Shown in pieces: positions 11,256 through 22,460 of a stretch of DNA of 64,000 bases. Every line of letters starts with the position of its first letter. Positions within the stretch are counted from its first letter, which is position 1. Position numbers and translations under genes: made by a program. Location: contig CM073524.1 of the NCBI GenBank assembly GCA_037074615.1, forward strand, positions 16,383,406 through 16,447,405, given 5' to 3'. Origin of the DNA: Leucaena leucocephala. Lineage: Eukaryota > Streptophyta > Magnoliopsida > Fabales > Fabaceae. Under the pieces are notes generated by a model. That model worked only from the letters and a program-made list of their open reading frames with translations, was not told the origin of the DNA and searched no databases.

Positions 11256-14200
11256 TGTAACATCCCCAATTTCTGTACTAAGTTGTATGTACAAATTGAA
11301 TAAAATATATGATATTTTTCAGGAAAATATGTGGCCATATTTATGTAAAGAAAGGGATTAAATTGGAAGAGGAAGAAAGTGTAAGAGCTAAAGTGTAAAA
11401 TTACGAAAAAGCCCCTGTGATGCCCTAAGAAACCAGAAGTGAATGGAGGGCATTTTGGTCATTTCATTCAATGGATGGATATCAGAGCAAATTTGATAGT
11501 AAATTATTATAATTAATATGAGAATTTATGGAGTTGACAAAAGTCAAAAAGGAGTCCTGTAGAATTAATTATGGAATTTACGGTGAAAAAGGATACCGAT
11601 AAAGGGTTAAAGGAAACGTATATAACTTTTAACAAGATTTCTGGGTCTCAAAAAATTATGAAACTTTGTATAGAGTTCATTTTATATTAGAATGAATTTC
11701 TAAAAATGTTAGAACAATTAAAGGAGGTGTTTAGCATTTATTCTGAGATCAGGATAATTTAAGGATATCGGTATAAGGAAAGTACATTGAGATTTGTGCC
11801 AAATAGCTATTGGACCTAAAAGAGGCCCAACATTTTTGTCCTAGGCTAGCCCAATAAGTCTCAAAAGTTATCTTGGAGCCCAAGTCCAATAATGAATAAT
11901 TTATAGATTTTTTTTAAAAGAAACAAAAGAGATAAAGTAAGAATTAGAGTTTGCACATGGTGGGACACACAAGGACATTGCACATGGCGTACAAGACAAG
12001 AGGAGGAGCTGATTTTTGTCAAGTCATGTTATCTCAACTTGGCTTGGTGGTGATGTCATGAGTGAAAAGAGAAAAGACATTCCAAGATCAAACCTTTAAC
12101 CATTAGATCAAATAGTTCCCAATGTGATCTTGGCCTTCAAATGGCCCATGACTTTTGCTATAAATACCCCCATTTACAAGTCCAAAACCATGAGCAAGAA
12201 AGGAGAAGGAAGCTCTTGCAAAATATTTATCAAGCTTGGAGGAAGCAAGGATCTTGAAGAAATAAGTAAGGTAAGTTGTCTCCTTGCTTCTACCTTTTGT
12301 TCTTATGGTTTGTGCTTGAGTTTAAGTGGTTTTGAGGCTTAAATCTTGGGCAGATGCTGCTGGAATTTTTGTGTATATGTGAAAGGAATATGAGTTTTAG
12401 GTCATAGATAGTTAAGACAAGCTTAAACAAGCTAGTTACATGCTTGGTTGTGAAGTAAGTTGATGTTCTTGACTTTACCATTTCGGTTTGCACTGTTCAT
12501 GTACTGTTCATGATAGAAGGAAATGGAATTTCAATGATTTAATGCTTCCATTGAGTTTATATGATGATTTTGTGTAGGATTGGAAAGGTTTTGAACCTTG
12601 AAAACCATTGGAATTAAAGGTTATAATGTTGAAAATTCCTCATGGTACTGTTCACTCGCGTGATCAGTTATCTAAATTTCATGATCTTGATGCTTCCAAT
12701 GGTATTAAAATGATTTTTTTGTGTGGGGGAAAAGTGGAGGAACAAGTATGGGAGCATTGGAATCAAAATGAGAATTTTTGGAAGAATTATGTATGATTTT
12801 CCAAATCTGTACAGAACAGTGTATTTTTGCTGGAATTTGGTTATTTTGAGTTCATAAATGGATTCAAAAGGTGAAATTGTGTAGGGTAAGGTCAAGACAT
12901 CAATTGGTTCAAAGGCCAAGTTAATTGGCAAAGATTAAAGAAAGTTATGTTGTTAAAGCAAGTTAAAGGTTCAAGAGAGGTAGTCTTGAGTAGTGTTTGA
13001 GTTCATGGTCCTAATAGATTATGTAATGAATATGAATGTATTTAGGACCTTGAAACCTCTAAGAAGGTGTTGGGGAATGATTGACCAAAAAGCTGCATGA
13101 TTGGAAAGCTTGGGAAGCAAGTGCAAGCATAAGAAAGAAAGCTTAAATCCAAGGTAGTGGACTTACCCTAAACTTGTATGTATGTAATGTATGCTTGATT
13201 GTGCTATGGCTTAGTTGAATTGTGTGTATATGGTAGATGATTGAAGCTCTGTTATTTTATGATTTCTTTGGCCAATTGTAATTCATATGATAAATGGAAG
13301 CATGCTCATCACACTATGATAACACTTTCACAAGCAAGCACAAGTCTTTACATTAATACATGCATTGTTTGGTATTGTTTGCTACTGAGATTCCCCTGAA
13401 TCTCACCCCCCATAACCATGATCTAGGTACTGGAACATCATAAGGAAGGAGGTAATGGTGGATGTATGAATGGTGTATGACTTGGAAAGCATGCCTTTAA
13501 TTTATGTGATGATATATTAGTATGTATATTGTATGCATGCACTAGATCTGATGAGAGTCAGTCTACTTCCAACGATAGTTTGAGCAGCTTATCCAGTGAG
13601 ATTTTACTTAAAATTTGGTATGAACATAGCTAAGATCCAGATATTTAATTGGACACCAAGAACACCTCATTTGGTTAAGAACTTGAATTGTTATGATTTT
13701 TCAAAGTCGTGAGTTAAAATCTGGAATAAGATAATATGACTACTCAGAGGCAGTGAGGTTCATGCGCTAATTTCATATAGTAAATGAATGAGTTTTTCCA
13801 TGAAATTTTATGATTTTAAAGTAAACATTCTTATATTTAAATCCATAGGTAATTCTACTCAATTGGATAAGTATATAAGGAGAAATGAATTTTTGAAAAT
13901 GGGGCAAAGAAACTGGAACTTCCAGATTTACCAAATGAACAGTAAAGTTCAACTAATAAACTGATTTGATCTGGACAAGGAAACCTCATTTTGATATTTT
14001 TATATCAAAGTTGAATGAAAGGTATTTCATTAGAAATTGGAATCACCTCAAAAAGATTTTTCTAGATTTGATTATGAATTTTCAAAGTTCAGGCTATAAT
14101 CTGGAATTACCTAGTGAATAGTGACAGTGAACATTATCCGTAAGCCCAACTCTTGGAAATTAATGTTTTTAAGTTTAAGAGGTATTTCAATGATCTAAGA

Positions 14201-14523
14201 TAATTCCAATTGAGTATATGTAAGGTTAAGGTTAAGGTCAAGATTTAAGGTTAAAATTTAAAGATGTGTACTAGAAAAATACCGTTGTGCAGGTAGACTA
14301 TACAGAGTACTGTGTACGTAGTGCTGTCTAAGGAGGCTGGAAGTGAGTGGACCTAGCCAGTTCATCCAGTCTTTCCTGGGTACTTACGTAGAATGGTAGT
14401 TCTCATGGAGAATTACCGAATCAGTACAGTTATTTTCTACCAGAATTTTCAGCAAGAGAGATATAATCCAGTTGAGAGTGCTATAGCAAGAGTACTCTGA
14501 GAGATATAAAGAAGGATGTTTCA
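11256..14523 (+). mobile_element. 5' LTR of E2 (type B)
   Basis: Begins TGTAACATCCCCAATTTCTG and ends GGATGTTTCA, 3268 bp. TATAAATA lies at 12159, and a strong donor-like site AAG|GTAAGTT follows with GT at 12271. A second donor-like site, AAG|GTAGTGG, lies near 13153. The hairpin GAGATTC-CCCT-GAATCTC is at 13387-13404. The 3' portion first follows the type C ending (to about 14240) and then gains a copy of the type A conserved block (about 14295-14430), so this LTR is a mosaic. Confidence 0.85.
12159..12166 (+). promoter_or_regulatory. TATA box of E2 5' LTR
   Basis: TATAAATA followed by five C. The 3' LTR has the same box at 20859-20866. A short open stretch from ATG 12190 runs 27 codons exactly to the donor-like site at 12271, but the type B LTR at 1-1213 does not keep that ATG, so it is more likely a non-coding first exon. 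Confidence 0.65.
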
Positions 14524-14526
14524 TTT

Positions 14527-14538
14527 TGGTATTAGAGC
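14527..14538 (+). other. primer binding site of E2
   Basis: TGGTATTAGAGC, three bases inside the LTR end; one mismatch (C to T) from the TGGTATCAGAGC complement of initiator tRNA-Met. It is followed by three rough copies of a leader unit containing ATTCTGGC (to about 14660). Confidence 0.75.
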
Positions 14539-14900
14539 AAAGGATTCTGGCTTAGGAAACGCTCTAAACAGATGATTTCTAGCATTAGTACAGAATAAAG
14601 TTAGCATAGAACAAAGGGTTCTGGCTCAGAGCATAAGATTCTGGCACAGTGATGCTCTGGTTTAGTTAGACTGATCCCTTAGACAAATGAGAAATTTGAA
14701 TGGTTCTCTCCCTAGAGTATGATATAGGGATGATGTTCACTACTTGGAAAGGTTTAGACAGAAGACAGTGACACCCAGATGAATGAGGCTGTACCCCGAG
14801 GTTTATAGTCTTACGAAGGATATAATTACGATGGGCTAATCTTAGTTTACAGCCGAGGTCTCGTGTTTATTAACACAATTTGGCTGGACAAAGAAGAATA

Positions 14901-15590
14901 ATGTTTAAGAAGCAGTTTCCTCTATGGATAGAGACAGAAGCTGATCAGTTCATGACTAAGGAAGCTATAAGAGTAGCTCAAAGTATCATGTTGTGACCAA
15001 ATACTACAGTAAGGATGCCAGATGTCCAAGTTGCGACAAGTTAAGTCATAAGTCACGATGAAAGAAGACTTTTGGTCGTAACGACAGAACACAGAGTAAA
15101 TGTTGCAGCAGTAGACATGGGGATTCATAAAGTTAAGCTTGAAATATCAGTTAATCAGTGAGACCCCCAACCTGTAATGCTGTATAAAGATGAGGTACAC
15201 CTAGACTTTGACTCTTCAGGTAGTGAAGAGAGTTCAGATGACAGCATAAGGGACTCAATCAGGAAGGTTTATAGTAAGGTACCCCATGCATATTTTTATA
15301 GACTCAAATTTATAGTATGGAGATTATGAGAAATTCAGTCAGATGTTGTGTATGCACCGAATAATGTTGCACTAGATAATGATGGGTCTAGTAATTATGT
15401 ACAGGATGAGTTTAATAGAGTGCTCTCTAACCCTGATGTAAGCTCTCTTCCTTCGATAAGAGGACAGATTACGGCTGAGGAAGCTGAGAACTGATACTGA
15501 ATTATAGGTAGGCTAGATATTATTCCTCTTCTATTAGAGTTTGAGGATAAGTTTGATATGAGTAGCCTAAGAACCAATTACAATCTGTGA
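14901..15590 (+). pseudogene. unrecognised degenerate ORF of E2
   Basis: One frame can be followed from ATG 14901 to TGA 15588 (about 229 codons) with internal stops at 14994, 15042, 15159, 15327, 15492 and 15498. Stretches between stops look protein-like: an acidic Asp/Ser/Glu-rich part after 15177 (DFDSSGSEESSDDS) and a C-terminal part ending FEDKFDM. The last part is echoed in the same frame by an independent fragment at 56307-56350 (FEDRFDM), which supports real coding ancestry. In another frame, 15023-15058 has a Cys-Cys-His cluster (CPSCDKLSH) that could be a decayed zinc knuckle. I do not recognise the family. It could be the gag of a divergent element. Confidence 0.45.
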
Positions 15591-16537
15591 CATCCCTTCC
15601 TATTGTCCCAGTCCAAGAATATACGAGGTTATATATAAAGATTAAAGGGATGTTCCTAGCCCTAATCCACCCCAGCCTTCTTTATGAAAACAGACAATGT
15701 GACTATACTAGTCTCAAGAAAGGCTATGGGAAGTGAACTACTTAGTTTAGGTTAAGGGATGGAAGGAAGTAGAAATCAAGAGCAGTCAGTTTAGCTGCAG
15801 TTCCTCAATGCCGTAGCAAGGATGATAAATAGAGATGTGATAGAGGGCATTGACCTGGATTAAGTTTTCATGTTAGTAGCACGATATAAGATGGCCATAA
15901 GCCAGATATTGCCATATACCCTACGTGGCATGTAAAGCTAAGTGAGCTTTTGGCAAATGGTTCACAACTGATGTGTAAGGATCGGCCATTACTAGGGTAA
16001 AGACTGGACAAGAACATTATAAGGGAATGTTTAAAGCAAGTTAGATCCAGGTCGAATGTAAAGCAGTTTGGGACATAGCTAAAAGTCCTCGAGAAGTTAG
16101 GCCATGACGAAAGGTCACCCGAGGTCATGACTAAAGAATGTAGAGCTGTCCAGTCATGACAAGTAGAATGAGATGGTCACAACTAAAGTTCATGGATGCG
16201 TTGCGCCTAGTTCATGCTCAGGTCATGATGAAGATACGCAGGGACCTGATGAAGGATGAAGAGGCCAGCCTCACTGAAGGTTATCAGTTAGAGGTTTAGC
16301 ACATAATGTAGGCAAGCTGAACAGTATGAGAAATAGAGATACATGCTAGTCTAAGATGATGTTCAGAAGAAGATCCTCTATGTGACTATCAAGAGTAGAT
16401 CTACATTTGGAAAGACTTTGTTTAGTTAGTCTTTTATGAACAAAAGAATCAAAAGTTAGGATAAGGCTTGCGCAAGAAATGAGCCTAACATACGGCTTCA
16501 AGTTCTCGAAAGTTAAAGTCCCTAAAATAGGATATTA

Positions 16538-16860
16538 GTCCCATATCAGTTGGGGAGGTGAACGAAGCATGCCTTATAAGGGTGTGGATACCTCTCCCTC
16601 ATAGACGTGTTCCGTGGCTTAAGGGGTTTGACTCCTCGTGTCATGGGAAACAAAACCCTGACCTCGTGTGGGCCCAGAGGTGCCTGCCTAAGGGGAGAGG
16701 GGACAATATCTTTCGCTGCATGGCTCTGATACCCGGAGGACGCGTTTTTAGGTGCCTAAGGGGTTAAAGTCCTCATGTGCCTGGAGAACAAAACTGTGCT
16801 CTCGTGTGGCCTAAGGGATGCCTAAGGGAAAAGTGGACAATATCTATGTGGAAGGGTGCT
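16538..16860 (+). repeat. repeat with snRNA-promoter-like boxes and 137-bp duplication
   Basis: GTCCCATATCA (16538-16548) differs at two bases from the plant snRNA upstream element RTCCCACATCG, and TTATAAG follows at 16574-16580. Downstream, a unit starting CTTAAGGGG (16618) is repeated from about 16755 with roughly 137-bp period; both units end GGACAATATCT. The motif train resembles dispersed plant repeats I have seen with TCCCACATCG followed by GGACAATATC (recollection, not checked). It is richer in GC than its surroundings. Confidence 0.5.
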
Positions 16861-18040
16861 AGGCTGTTAGAGAACACAAGTAATGGTGCTAGACGATGAA
16901 TGAGATTTATATGATCTAAGTTGGTCAGGATCAAGAAAAAGACCAGGAAGGAACCATAGTCCGGTCAAGAGTAGACAGAGACTGATGTATACGCACAGAA
17001 AGAGTTAATTTACAGAATGGATTTCATGTTATAAAGAAAAAGTTTTCTTAGGTAGTCACAGAAGTTTAATAGAGCGGTAGCTGTAAGCAAGATTAGAAAA
17101 AGAAAGATAGTCACGGTTCTAAAGATAAAGTAACTCCCCTATTCGATAGAAGGGTCAAGTCTATACCCTGATAAGAGGGTAGCATGGCAACCTAAGTGAA
17201 ATAGATAGATGTTTCAGGATGAATGATCAGGATATGATAGGCAATATGATAAAGAAAATATGTTTTGAGGCTTACTTAGTTTATTACAATGTCTGATGGA
17301 TGGTTGAGCAAATTATGATGATAAATAGTTGTATCTCCTTGCAGTTGTCATATAATGACATACATGTTAGAGTATGCCATGATGAATACTCTCATTTCGT
17401 AGTATATGCAGGGTAGAGTATATATGGTGAGGAAGTTATGAGAAAATTTTGTTGTTCCCATACCATATGATATGCAATAAGGAATGTATTGAGGATCATA
17501 GATAGTCTCAATTTATGGGACGATAAGTTATGATATGATATTCTGATATAATTTATGATTGGGGTGATTCAGGTTTTTCTATAGGCTTGCGAATGCAGTA
17601 CTCAGAGCCATTTCTATTGAAAGGAATGGTATACAGAAAGAGTTAGATTTGAAACAGATAACTCTGAGATAGAGACTAGATTCAGATGAGTACAGATTAC
17701 TCTTCATATAAGAGTTGGATCCGATACAGTCTGCTCGCAGTTAGAGCATAGTTCAAATGCTCACAGTTAGAGCACGGATTTACATGAGAAGTTATGATGA
17801 GGCCATAGCAGCAGAATGCAATGGCAGGTGGTTAAACCATGATTGCACAAGGCATGGTAAGCCACAATAAGAGAAAGATGAGAAGGAACTCCTGAGTAAG
17901 AGAGGAAATAAGTAAAGTCTTGAGAAATAATATGGGCTACTGAATGTAATATTTTTAATTTTTTATTGAGTTATCAACAAGTAGAAGCAGTGAACCCTAT
18001 AACTTAGTCTGTTGGTTTAAGATCTTCGGGAGATATACAG

Positions 18041-18222
18041 AATCGCAGTTAGATTTTGGAGGGTCACAATTAGATCCTAGCATGGCTCCAGGGTCGCAGT
18101 TAGATCCTAGCATGGCTTCAGGGTCGCAGTTAGATCCTAACAGTTCCAGAGTCGCAGTTAGATTCTGAAGAGGCTGACGGTTGATCGCAGTTAGATCCCG
18201 AGGTCGCAATTAGACCTAGCCT
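18041..18222 (+). repeat. tandem array with about 30-bp unit
   Basis: Seven imperfect units led by GTCGCAGTTAGATCC; the second and third are 30 bp each (…CTAGCATGGCTCCAGG). The array recurs on the minus strand in E4 (31497-31640), so it is an inherited part of this element group and not a local expansion. Confidence 0.8.
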
Positions 18223-19230
18223 AAGGAAAGTAATGAGCCATGAGATATGAGTACAATGTAGTATCTCTTTGGGAAGATGAATGCCAAAGACGAAGTTAAG
18301 GTAAGGAAGCTTCACGAGTTGATAAACTCATCCAGAAAAATTATTTATAATGATTTTCCTCAGATAGCCTATATTATACAGACTGAACTTAGTTTTCTTT
18401 AAACAAAGAAGGAGTCCAAGTTAAAGTCTGAGTGCTGATATTCAAAAGTTTTATAGAAGTATGCCTGAGAAACAAAGAAGAGAACCCCATATGTTTTGAG
18501 AACAGAAAAGTATGAGCAGATAAATCCTCCAGATAAGGATAAAAAGATTAAAAAGCTAGAGAGACCTAGAGAAGGTCTAAAGTAAAGATAGAACCCAGTA
18601 GTTCTATGAGATAGAGAATGCTAAGGCTTAGAAGAGTAATGTAGCCTTCATCCAGAAAGATGTTTAGGCAAGAGTAGTCTAAGAAAGAGTAATGAAAAAG
18701 GGTCCAGTTGTCACAGAAGTTGGTATAGATGGACAAGGTAAGAAAAGTGAAAAGTTAAAGTAAGATAGACCCTGGAGTTACACCAAGATGTTAAGGGGTA
18801 AGATATGAAAGAGTGTAAATGCCATAGAAGTTTGGCATATATATGATGAATGATAAACAAAGTTATGAAAAGTTAGAAAGGTTATGAACATTAAAGAATT
18901 AAAACCCTTCTGCCAAGTCCAAATAAGAGTGGATTTGAAATGAAAGATTTAAATTATGACTTTGTTCAGGAGAACGAGAAGCAAAAGAGCAATACTCTCC
19001 TAAGAGGCTGATAAAGTCATAAGAGAATGTTAGACTTATGGTATCTCAGAATATGTCATGATAAGGTAAGATAAGTTATGAAAGAGTAAGATACACCATG
19101 ATATAGCCAGACTTGGCTAGATATGCCATGATACAGTATGAGAAGTATGTAATGAGATACACTATGATAAATGTGTAACGTGGCACACAATGAGAAATGT
19201 GCATTTTATGTTATGTTTGAAAATACGCTA

Positions 19231-19320
19231 AAGCTCCGAATGTTAGAGCTTTGTAAGCTCCAAGTGTTAGAGCTGTGCATGTTCAAGAAAAAATGCTTAA
19301 GCTCCGATGTTAGAACTTTG
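19231..19320 (+). repeat. short repeat array AGCTCC…GTTAGAGC
   Basis: Three imperfect copies of a roughly 25-base unit (AGCTCCGAATGTTAGAGCT type), the third set off by a short spacer. Related GTTAGAGCA stretches occur near 17735-17775. Confidence 0.6.
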
Positions 19321-19943
19321 CATTTATGAGCAGGTATACAGTCCTGCAAGATATTGGCCAGGCATTATGCATGTTAGAGTATGTGCTCCTACTTAACAGT
19401 AAAGTAAAGAAAAGAATAACTGCATAAGTCCTCTCTCTGTATGATGTTGAATCATTAAAGATGATAAGAGCAACAATAGAGTTATAAGAGTTTCTATACG
19501 AAAAGAGGATGAAGCTTTGCGGATGTTAAAGAATTTCGCGAGATGCTAAGAGAAGTAATAAGGGATAAGTGTTAGAAAGTATGATGAGTGAGTGAGGGAA
19601 ACTCCCAAATACAATAATATTCGAGAGAGTTTGATATGAAAAAAATGGACACTACTCTCAAGTCTAGTACAAGGAGTTGTCCATAAGCAAATGGATGCAT
19701 AGCACAAGATCAAGTGCCGTGATGAAGTATAAATAAACTCCAATTAAGTTGACTCATACAAAAAGAGTAATGACAGCAAGGACATGAAGCGGATATTGAA
19801 AGTACTCCGCTAGATAATAAGATAAAAGATAAGAGATGGATACCCCGATTCTTAGTCGTAAAACCGAAAGAGACTTAAAGAGGATGTATACTTAAGATTG
19901 TTGACTAAGGTACTAAGTAAATTTCGAGGACGGAATTTATTTT

Positions 19944-19957
19944 AAGGGGGAGAGAAA
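19944..19957 (+). other. polypurine tract of E2
   Basis: AAGGGGGAGAGAAA directly before the 3' LTR start, matching the E3 (28636) and E1 (39417, minus) tracts. It primes plus-strand DNA synthesis in this class of element. Confidence 0.85.
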
Positions 19958-21072
19958 TGTAACATCCCTAATTTCTGTACTAAGTTGTATGTACAGATTG
20001 AATAAAATATATGAGATTTTTCAGGAAAAGATGTGGCAATATTTATGTAAAGAAAGGGATTAAATTGGAAGAGGAAGAAAGTGTAAGAGCCAAAGTACAA
20101 AATTACGAAAATGCCCCTGTGATGCCCTAAGAAACCAGAAGTGAATGGAGGGCATTTTGGTCATTTCATTCAATGGATGGATATTAGAGCAAATTTGATA
20201 GTAAATTATTATAATTAATATGAGAATTTATGGAGTTGATAGAAGTCAAAAAGGAGTCCTGTAGAATTAATTATGGAATTTACGGTGAAAAAGGACACCG
20301 ATAAAGGATTAAAGGAAACGTATGTAATTTTTAACAAGACTTCTGGGTCTCAGAAAATTATGAAACTTTGTAGAGAATTCATTTTATATTAGAATGAATT
20401 TCTAAAAATTTTAGAATAGTTAAAGGAGGTGTTTAGCATTTATTCTGATATCAGGATAATTTAAGGATATCGGTATAAGAAAAGTACATTGAGATTTGTG
20501 CCAAATAGCTATTGGACCTAAAAGAGGCCCAACATTTTTGTCCTAGGCCAGCCCAATAAGTCTCAAAAGTTATCTTGGAGCCCAAGTCCAATAATGAATA
20601 ATTTAGATTTTTTTTAAAAGAAACAAAAGAGATAAATTAAGAATTAGAGTTTGCACATGGTGGGACACACAAGGACATTGCACATGGCGTACAAGACAAG
20701 AGGAGGAGCTGATTTTTGTCAAGTCATGTTATCTCAACTTGGCTTGGTGGTGATGTCATGAGTGAAAAGAGAAAAGACATTCCAAGATCAAACCTTTAAC
20801 CATTAGATCAAATAGTTCCCAATGTGATCTTGGCCTTCAAATGGCCCATGACTTTTGCTATAAATACCCCCATTTACAAGTCCAAAACCATGAGCAAGAA
20901 AGGAGAAGGAAGCTCTTGCAAAATATTTATCGAGCTTCGAGGAAGCAAGGATCTTGAAGAAACAAGTAAGGTAAGTTGTCTCCTTGCTTCTACCTTTTGT
21001 TCTTATGGTTTGTGCTTGAGTTTAAGTGATTTTTTAGGCTTAAATCTTGGGGATATGCTGCTGGAATTTTTG
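19958..21072 (+). mobile_element. 3' LTR of E2, truncated
   Basis: Begins TGTAACATCCCTAATTTCTG after the PPT. It has the TATA box at 20859 and the donor-like GTAAGTT at 20971. It matches the 5' LTR up to about 21072 (CTGGAATTTTTG) and then switches abruptly into gag sequence of E3. The other two thirds of the LTR are absent, so this is a deletion or recombination junction. Confidence 0.85.
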
Positions 21073-21705
21073 AGCAGTTGAATCTTTCAAGAGACATCTC
21101 GGTCACCTGGGAGGTGTTTCTTGAGCAGTTTTATGAAAAATATTGTCCTCAATCAGTGAAAGATGAAAGAGAAGCGGAATTCCTTGTTCTGAGACAAGGA
21201 GAGAAGGAGTCGTTTGATGAATACCTTGCTAAGTTCATCCGGCTATCTCAATATTCCACTTATCTGCGCCAAGTGGATGATGAACGCTGGATGACAAAAA
21301 GAATGATTCGAGGGCTGAACTCTACGCTAAAGGAGAAGTTAACTCCTCAAAAATATAGCCAGTTTAATAAAGCCGTTGAGGCGTGCCGTATTGTTGAAAA
21401 TAGCATGAATTACAGAATGCTATTTAGATCGGGAACCAGGGATCAAGCAACTCCTGATAAAGCCGTCAAAATCAAGAATCTGCCAGTGGTAGCGGCTACA
21501 GGAAAAGAAAGCGACCATGGCAGAACAACAGGAGGCCAAATAGAGGGAATTTCCGCGGAAGATCCAGTAATAGAGATTCAAAGGCCCAAGTATGTGACAA
21601 GTGTGGAAAGAATCATGGTGACAGACCATGTTTAATGGGCCAGAATGTTTGTTACACCTGCGGGAAGCCCGTCTATTTTTCCCGAGAATGCCCTCAAGTT
21701 ATAAC
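21073..21705 (+). pseudogene. gag: gag C-terminal half (E3)
   Basis: Starts mid-capsid (DISVTWEVFLEQFYEKY) and runs open to about 21440, where a shift takes the basic linker out of frame. The first Cys cluster (CDKCGKNHGDRPC) and the second knuckle (from 21650) are in another frame, continuous with protease. In the second knuckle, CYTCGKPVYFSREC, the His of the CCHC set is Tyr and the preceding Gly is Val, which would abolish zinc binding there. Confidence 0.82.
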
Positions 21706-22460
21706 AAATCCAAGGACAAGGACACCAGGAAGAGTGTTTGCACTCACTACGGAGGATGCTCAGCGATCACCTGAGATGATCCAAGGTACAATCTATCTCA
21801 ATGATCATGCTGTGACTGCTCTATTTGATTCAGGTGTAAGTTATTCCTTTATTTCCTATGAGTGTGCTAAATGCCTAGGCCTTCGGATTAGTAAGTTGCG
21901 TTATGATATACATGTAAAAACTCCCACCAATGCTAGGGTAGTTACATCTGATGCCTGTTTGAATAGTATAGTGCGTTATGAGCACTACTGTACCACCCTA
22001 GACTTAATATGTATGCCTTTCCGAGAGATCGATGTCATACTTGGTTTAAATTGGTTAGCCTCCAATAATGTGATGCTGGACTGCAGGAACAAAACCCTAG
22101 TTCTTGGCCCAAAGGTTGCTGATCTGAGTCCGGAAGTAAGATTGAATTTCATAACGGAGGCTCAGGCAGATAAATGTCTACAGAAAGGATGTCAGGGTTA
22201 TATGGTATTCTTTTCTTTTCAAACAGAGGTAGAAGAAGGAATTAATGAGATCCCAATAGTCAATGAATTTCTTGAAGTCTTTCTGAAGGGGATTCAAGGA
22301 TTGCCTTCAGAACATGAGGTGGAGTTTGTAATTGACATCGCACCTGGAGCTGGACCAGTATCCAAAGCCCCATACAGGATGGCTCCTAATGAGATGATGG
22401 AACTGAAGAAGCAAATTGAGGAGCTACTGGATAAGGGTTTTATAAGACCAGTGTATCACC
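21706..22460 (+). pseudogene. protease and RT N-terminus (E3)
   Basis: Open frame from the last knuckle to about 22460. It contains the protease active site FDSGVS (about 21825-21842; the usual Ala is Val) and VILGLNWL, then the PR-RT linker, and ends in a one-base shift at about 22450 just after GFIRP. The same order and length as E1. Confidence 0.83.

Larger units (their letters stand above)
15591..19940 (+). other. non-coding internal region of E2
   Basis: More than 4.3 kb of purine-rich, stop-dense DNA with no retroelement domain in any frame. It holds several short tandem or dispersed arrays: a 137-bp duplication at about 16600-16860, the GTCGCAGTTAGATCC array at 18041-18222, and the AGCTCC...GTTAGAGC array at 19231-19320. 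Parts (about 16860-18230) reappear on the minus strand in E4 (31497-32637). Such DNA in known LARDs is thought to serve as RNA structure or packaging context, but nothing here proves a role. Confidence 0.7.
11256..21072 (+). mobile_element. E2, non-autonomous LARD-like element
   Basis: 5' LTR (11256-14523), PBS, 5.4 kb internal region without any RT, RNase H or integrase, PPT, and a truncated 3' LTR (19958-21072). The two LTRs are nearly identical over their first 1.1 kb by eye, suggesting it is fairly young. The leader after the PBS matches E0 and E4 leaders, so it belongs to the same broad group and presumably relied on enzymes from E0/E1/E3-like partners (inference). It matches the description of large retrotransposon derivatives. 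Confidence 0.82.

Noticed and set aside
12124..12342. Small ORF repeated at 20824-21081
   Set aside because: Both are the two LTRs of E2; the ATG is absent from the type B LTR at 1-1213 and the ORF crosses a likely splice donor.
18041..18222. CRISPR-like repeat series
   Set aside because: Units adjoin with no unique spacers, the unit is imperfect, and the setting is a plant retrotransposon.
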